Source: Symbiodinium natans (Eukaryota > Sar > Dinophyceae > Suessiales > Symbiodiniaceae). Taken from it: 64,000 nucleotides of DNA. Numbering within the stretch: position 1 is the stretch's first letter; every line of letters begins with the position of its first letter. The translations under genes were made by a program, and so were the position numbers. Below are positions 61,966 to 64,000 of the stretch, in pieces. Below the pieces are notes generated by a model. That model saw only the letters and a program-made list of their open reading frames with translations, searched no databases and was not told where the DNA came from. The stretch covers positions 85,694 to 149,693 of the forward strand of contig CAJNDS010002345.1 in NCBI GenBank assembly GCA_905221605.1. The letters are read 5' to 3'.

Positions 61966-62054
61966 GAAGTCCCACCATCTGCAGTGAGGCAACCGAATCT
62001 CCCAGGTAGAATTGGTTGCTGGGGCTTGGAAGCGGGGAGCCTCCAAGTTGAACG
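61966..62054 (-). CDS. Exon island, unrecognised
   Basis: Minus strand reads VQLGGSPLPSPSNQFYLGDS, VASLQMVGLR. A short neighbour at about 61845-61895 reads VYVFGDQSAGEASVL and a stop. Confidence 0.45.
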
Positions 62055-62199
62055 ATACCTCAACCCTAATAAGCCTAACCCCCCCCTCCCGGCAAAAATA
62101 AAACAAGCAAACCCTAAACCCTAAACCCGAAACCCTAAAACCCTAGCCTAGGTTCAGGAGCTGCAGGGAACACGAGCATCCACATGTCGGCGATTTCAC

Positions 62200-62267
62200 C
62201 CGGAAATCTCCCGCCTTCTCGAGGAGGCCCGACCCGTCAAAGCGCATGAAGATGCGGTAGCAGTGGC
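62200..62267 (-). CDS. Exon island, unrecognised, GT donor
   Basis: GGTCTAG|G then HCYRIFMRFDGSGLLEKAGD, FR and a donor CCGG|GTGAAA. Protein-like. Confidence 0.5.
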
Positions 62268-62309
62268 CTAGACCATGTAGGAAATAGAATAATTTGAATA
62301 GGGTTTAGG

Positions 62310-62415
62310 GGGTTTAAGGGGTTTGAGGGGGTTGAGGGGTTTAAGGGGTTTAAGGGGTTTAAGGGGTTTAAGGGGGTTTAAGGGGTTTAAGGGGTTTAAG
62401 GGGTTTAGGGTTTAG
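62310..62415. repeat. TTTAAGGGG nonamer array
   Basis: About ten consecutive TTTAAGGGG units, a variant not seen elsewhere in the window. Confidence 0.95.
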
Positions 62416-62822
62416 GGCTACTATAGGGGCCCCTAAACGCCCCAATGCATGGTGCCCCCCATGCCCCATCGTTCGGGGTGCAGTGTATGATTTAGGGTTT
62501 AGGGTTTTCGGAATCTTCAGCGCTTTCGGGTTTTAGGGATTTGGTGTTGCAGTGTTTTGGGACCGGCGTTCGGGTACGGCTAAAGGGTTTTGAGGGCTTA
62601 GAGTGTTCAAGCTTGTTTTGGATTTGAGGGGTTGTGGGGTTTAGGTCTCGGGGCGTGGGGCTTGAGACTTTTGGGGTTTAACACGTACTGAGTGGTAGTT
62701 TTTGAGATCTATTTTTGGGTTTTGGGGTTTCAGGGTTGCAGGGCGAGGGGGCAGCACGAGACACGAAACCATACACGAGCCCTGTTTTCAGTCAGTGCAG
62801 GATCTTCTAAGGTTTCGGGTTA

Positions 62823-62900
62823 TGGGCTCTGAGGCTTCTCAGGGCATGGTAGGACATGAACTGGCGCCAGGCAGAAGCCGACCACTTGACGTCTCCCAGG
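62823..62900 (-). CDS. Exon island, unrecognised
   Basis: Minus strand reads SLGDVKWSASAWRQFMSYHA, LRSLRA; other frames on both strands are open too. Confidence 0.35.
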
Positions 62901-63186
62901 CTGGTGCTTCTGTGGCTGGGTAGATCTAAACGAGGGTCTCGTGATAGACACCTTCTTTCGACGGGGCACCTCATTAAAGGGCTTAGGGTTTAGGCGGCCG
63001 GTGCCCTAGCCCAGAGCAACCCATGCAAGTGTTTAGGAACTTCTCAAGTCACAAGAGAAAGAAGCCGAAGAAGCTGAAAACGAAAACCAAGCCACGACCG
63101 GCTCCACAGTGGTCTTGCGGCTGCACTGCCTGCGTGGGATACAGAAGCTTTAACAAGCGCAACCAAAACCCGAAATGCCTCCAACA

Positions 63187-63225
<39 letters not shown>

Positions 63226-63269
63226 CCCCGGACCCGAAACCCCAAAATTCTAAATTACAGCCCCCTACA

Positions 63270-63345
63270 GTTGGAAGGACACATGCTCCATGATGGGAAG
63301 CCACTGCCCCTGGAAACCCTCCTGGGGGTGGGCATGTCCGACCAC
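63270..63345 (+). CDS. Possible ubiquitin-like exon, plus strand
   Basis: CTACAG|T then LEGHMLHDGKPLPLETLLGV, GMSDHN. The L-x-DGxPLP...TL..LG..D pattern resembles the ubiquitin-like part of the ankyrin proteins; weak. Confidence 0.35.
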
Positions 63346-63529
63346 AACCCGCTAAGCCCTAAACCCCCCAAACCCCGGAATCCCTCAACCCTAAACCCTA
63401 AACCCTAAACCCTGGAATCCCCAAGCCTTCCTAAAACCCCAAATCGGGCGAGGTGCGGCTTCTGCTTCCACGCCATTCAGCTGGCGGGACTTGCTTTGGC
63501 ACAAGCCTGTCAAGGCGGGAAGACTAGGG

Positions 63530-63945
63530 GTTTAGGGTTTAGGGTTTGGGGTTTGGGGTTTGGGGTTTGGGGTTTGGGGTTTAGGGTTTAGGGTTTTGGG
63601 GTTTAGGGTTTCGGGTTTAGGGTTTCGGGTTTCGGGTTTCGGGTTTAGGGTTTTTCGGTTTGAGGGTTTTAGGGGTTCTGGGTGAGGCCTTGGGGATTAG
63701 GGTTGTAGGGTTCCGTGCTTCGGGAAGAGAAGGAGTTGGAAGATCAGGGGCTTCGTCTGTTGTAAAGGCGGGGTGGGTTTAGGGTTTAGGGTTTAGGGTT
63801 TGGGGTTTGGGGTTTGGGGTTTGGGGTTTGGGGTTTGGGGTTTGGGGTTTTGGGTTTGGGGTTTGGGGTTTGGGGTTTGGGGTTTGGGGTTTGGGGTTGG
63901 GGTTTGGGGTTTAGGGTTTAGGGTTGGGGTCTAGGGTCTAGGGTT
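63530..63945. repeat. TTTGGGG and TTTCGGG arrays
   Basis: TTTGGGG at 63545-63585 and 63800-63910, TTTCGGG at 63607-63640, with TTTAGGG between. The island 63694-63752 reads SVLREEKELEDQGLRLL and a stop on the plus strand. Confidence 0.95.
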
Positions 63946-64000
63946 TAGGGGTAGAGCCTAGGAGTTTGGAGCTCGGAGATGTTTGGGAGTTTTTGAGTTT

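Noticed and set aside
1-64000. tRNA, rRNA or bacterial-type operon features
   Set aside because: No cloverleaf-like tRNA sequence, conserved rRNA block or ribosome-binding-site/operon structure was found by reading.

Overview
The window looks like nuclear DNA of a dinoflagellate, most likely a Symbiodiniaceae alga or close relative. Four kinds of evidence agree. (1) The TTTAGGG/CCCTAAA heptamer (plant/dinoflagellate telomere type) and local variants fill much of the sequence in both orientations. (2) The readable genes are broken into many small exons with GC, GA and only rarely GT 5' splice sites, and almost always AG|G at the 3' site, a known dinoflagellate signature. (3) The window starts with the ubiquitin-like N-terminus plus ankyrin repeats typical of a large Symbiodinium protein family. 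(4) LINE-type C-terminal fragments with C2H2 fingers resemble those I know from these genomes. Nothing looks prokaryotic.

Layout. 1-1.0 kb: 5' part of an ankyrin-repeat gene (minus strand). 1.5-3.1 kb: small minus-strand exon islands. 4.2-6.0 kb: heptamer arrays and a 192-bp higher-order repeat. 6.3-20.8 kb: many 60-120 bp islands that read as minus-strand exons, separated by hept-, oct- and nonamer arrays and several inverted-repeat elements. 21.6-22.7 kb: truncated LINE. 24.5-24.9 kb: 30-bp minisatellite. 26.8-27.4 kb: AT-rich island. 28.5-30.3 kb: gene for a small predicted type I membrane protein, with two introns that are exactly copies of one inverted-repeat element (introners). 32.2-32.9 kb: TTTGGGG array. 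33.8-37.9 kb: exon islands, one with a PDZ-like motif. 38.6-47.4 kb: a complete alpha-amylase gene (minus, 13 exons, about 609 aa by my model). 48-64 kb: further exon islands, mostly minus strand, among long heptamer arrays.

The main result is that the short non-repetitive islands are mostly exons, and the telomere-like repeats and inverted-repeat elements between them are mostly introns. One inverted-repeat family (ends CTTGGTAGCCCAGT/ACTGGGCTACCAAG) coincides exactly with three introns in two unrelated genes. The element brings the AG acceptor, and the 5' splice dinucleotide (GT or GA) comes from host sequence duplicated at insertion. One such intron has itself gained about 90 bp of telomere heptamers.

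Limits: all exon calls come from reading by eye, without homology search or transcripts. The amylase, LINE, ankyrin and introner calls are firm. Most single-exon islands are coding by appearance only, and their grouping into genes is unknown.
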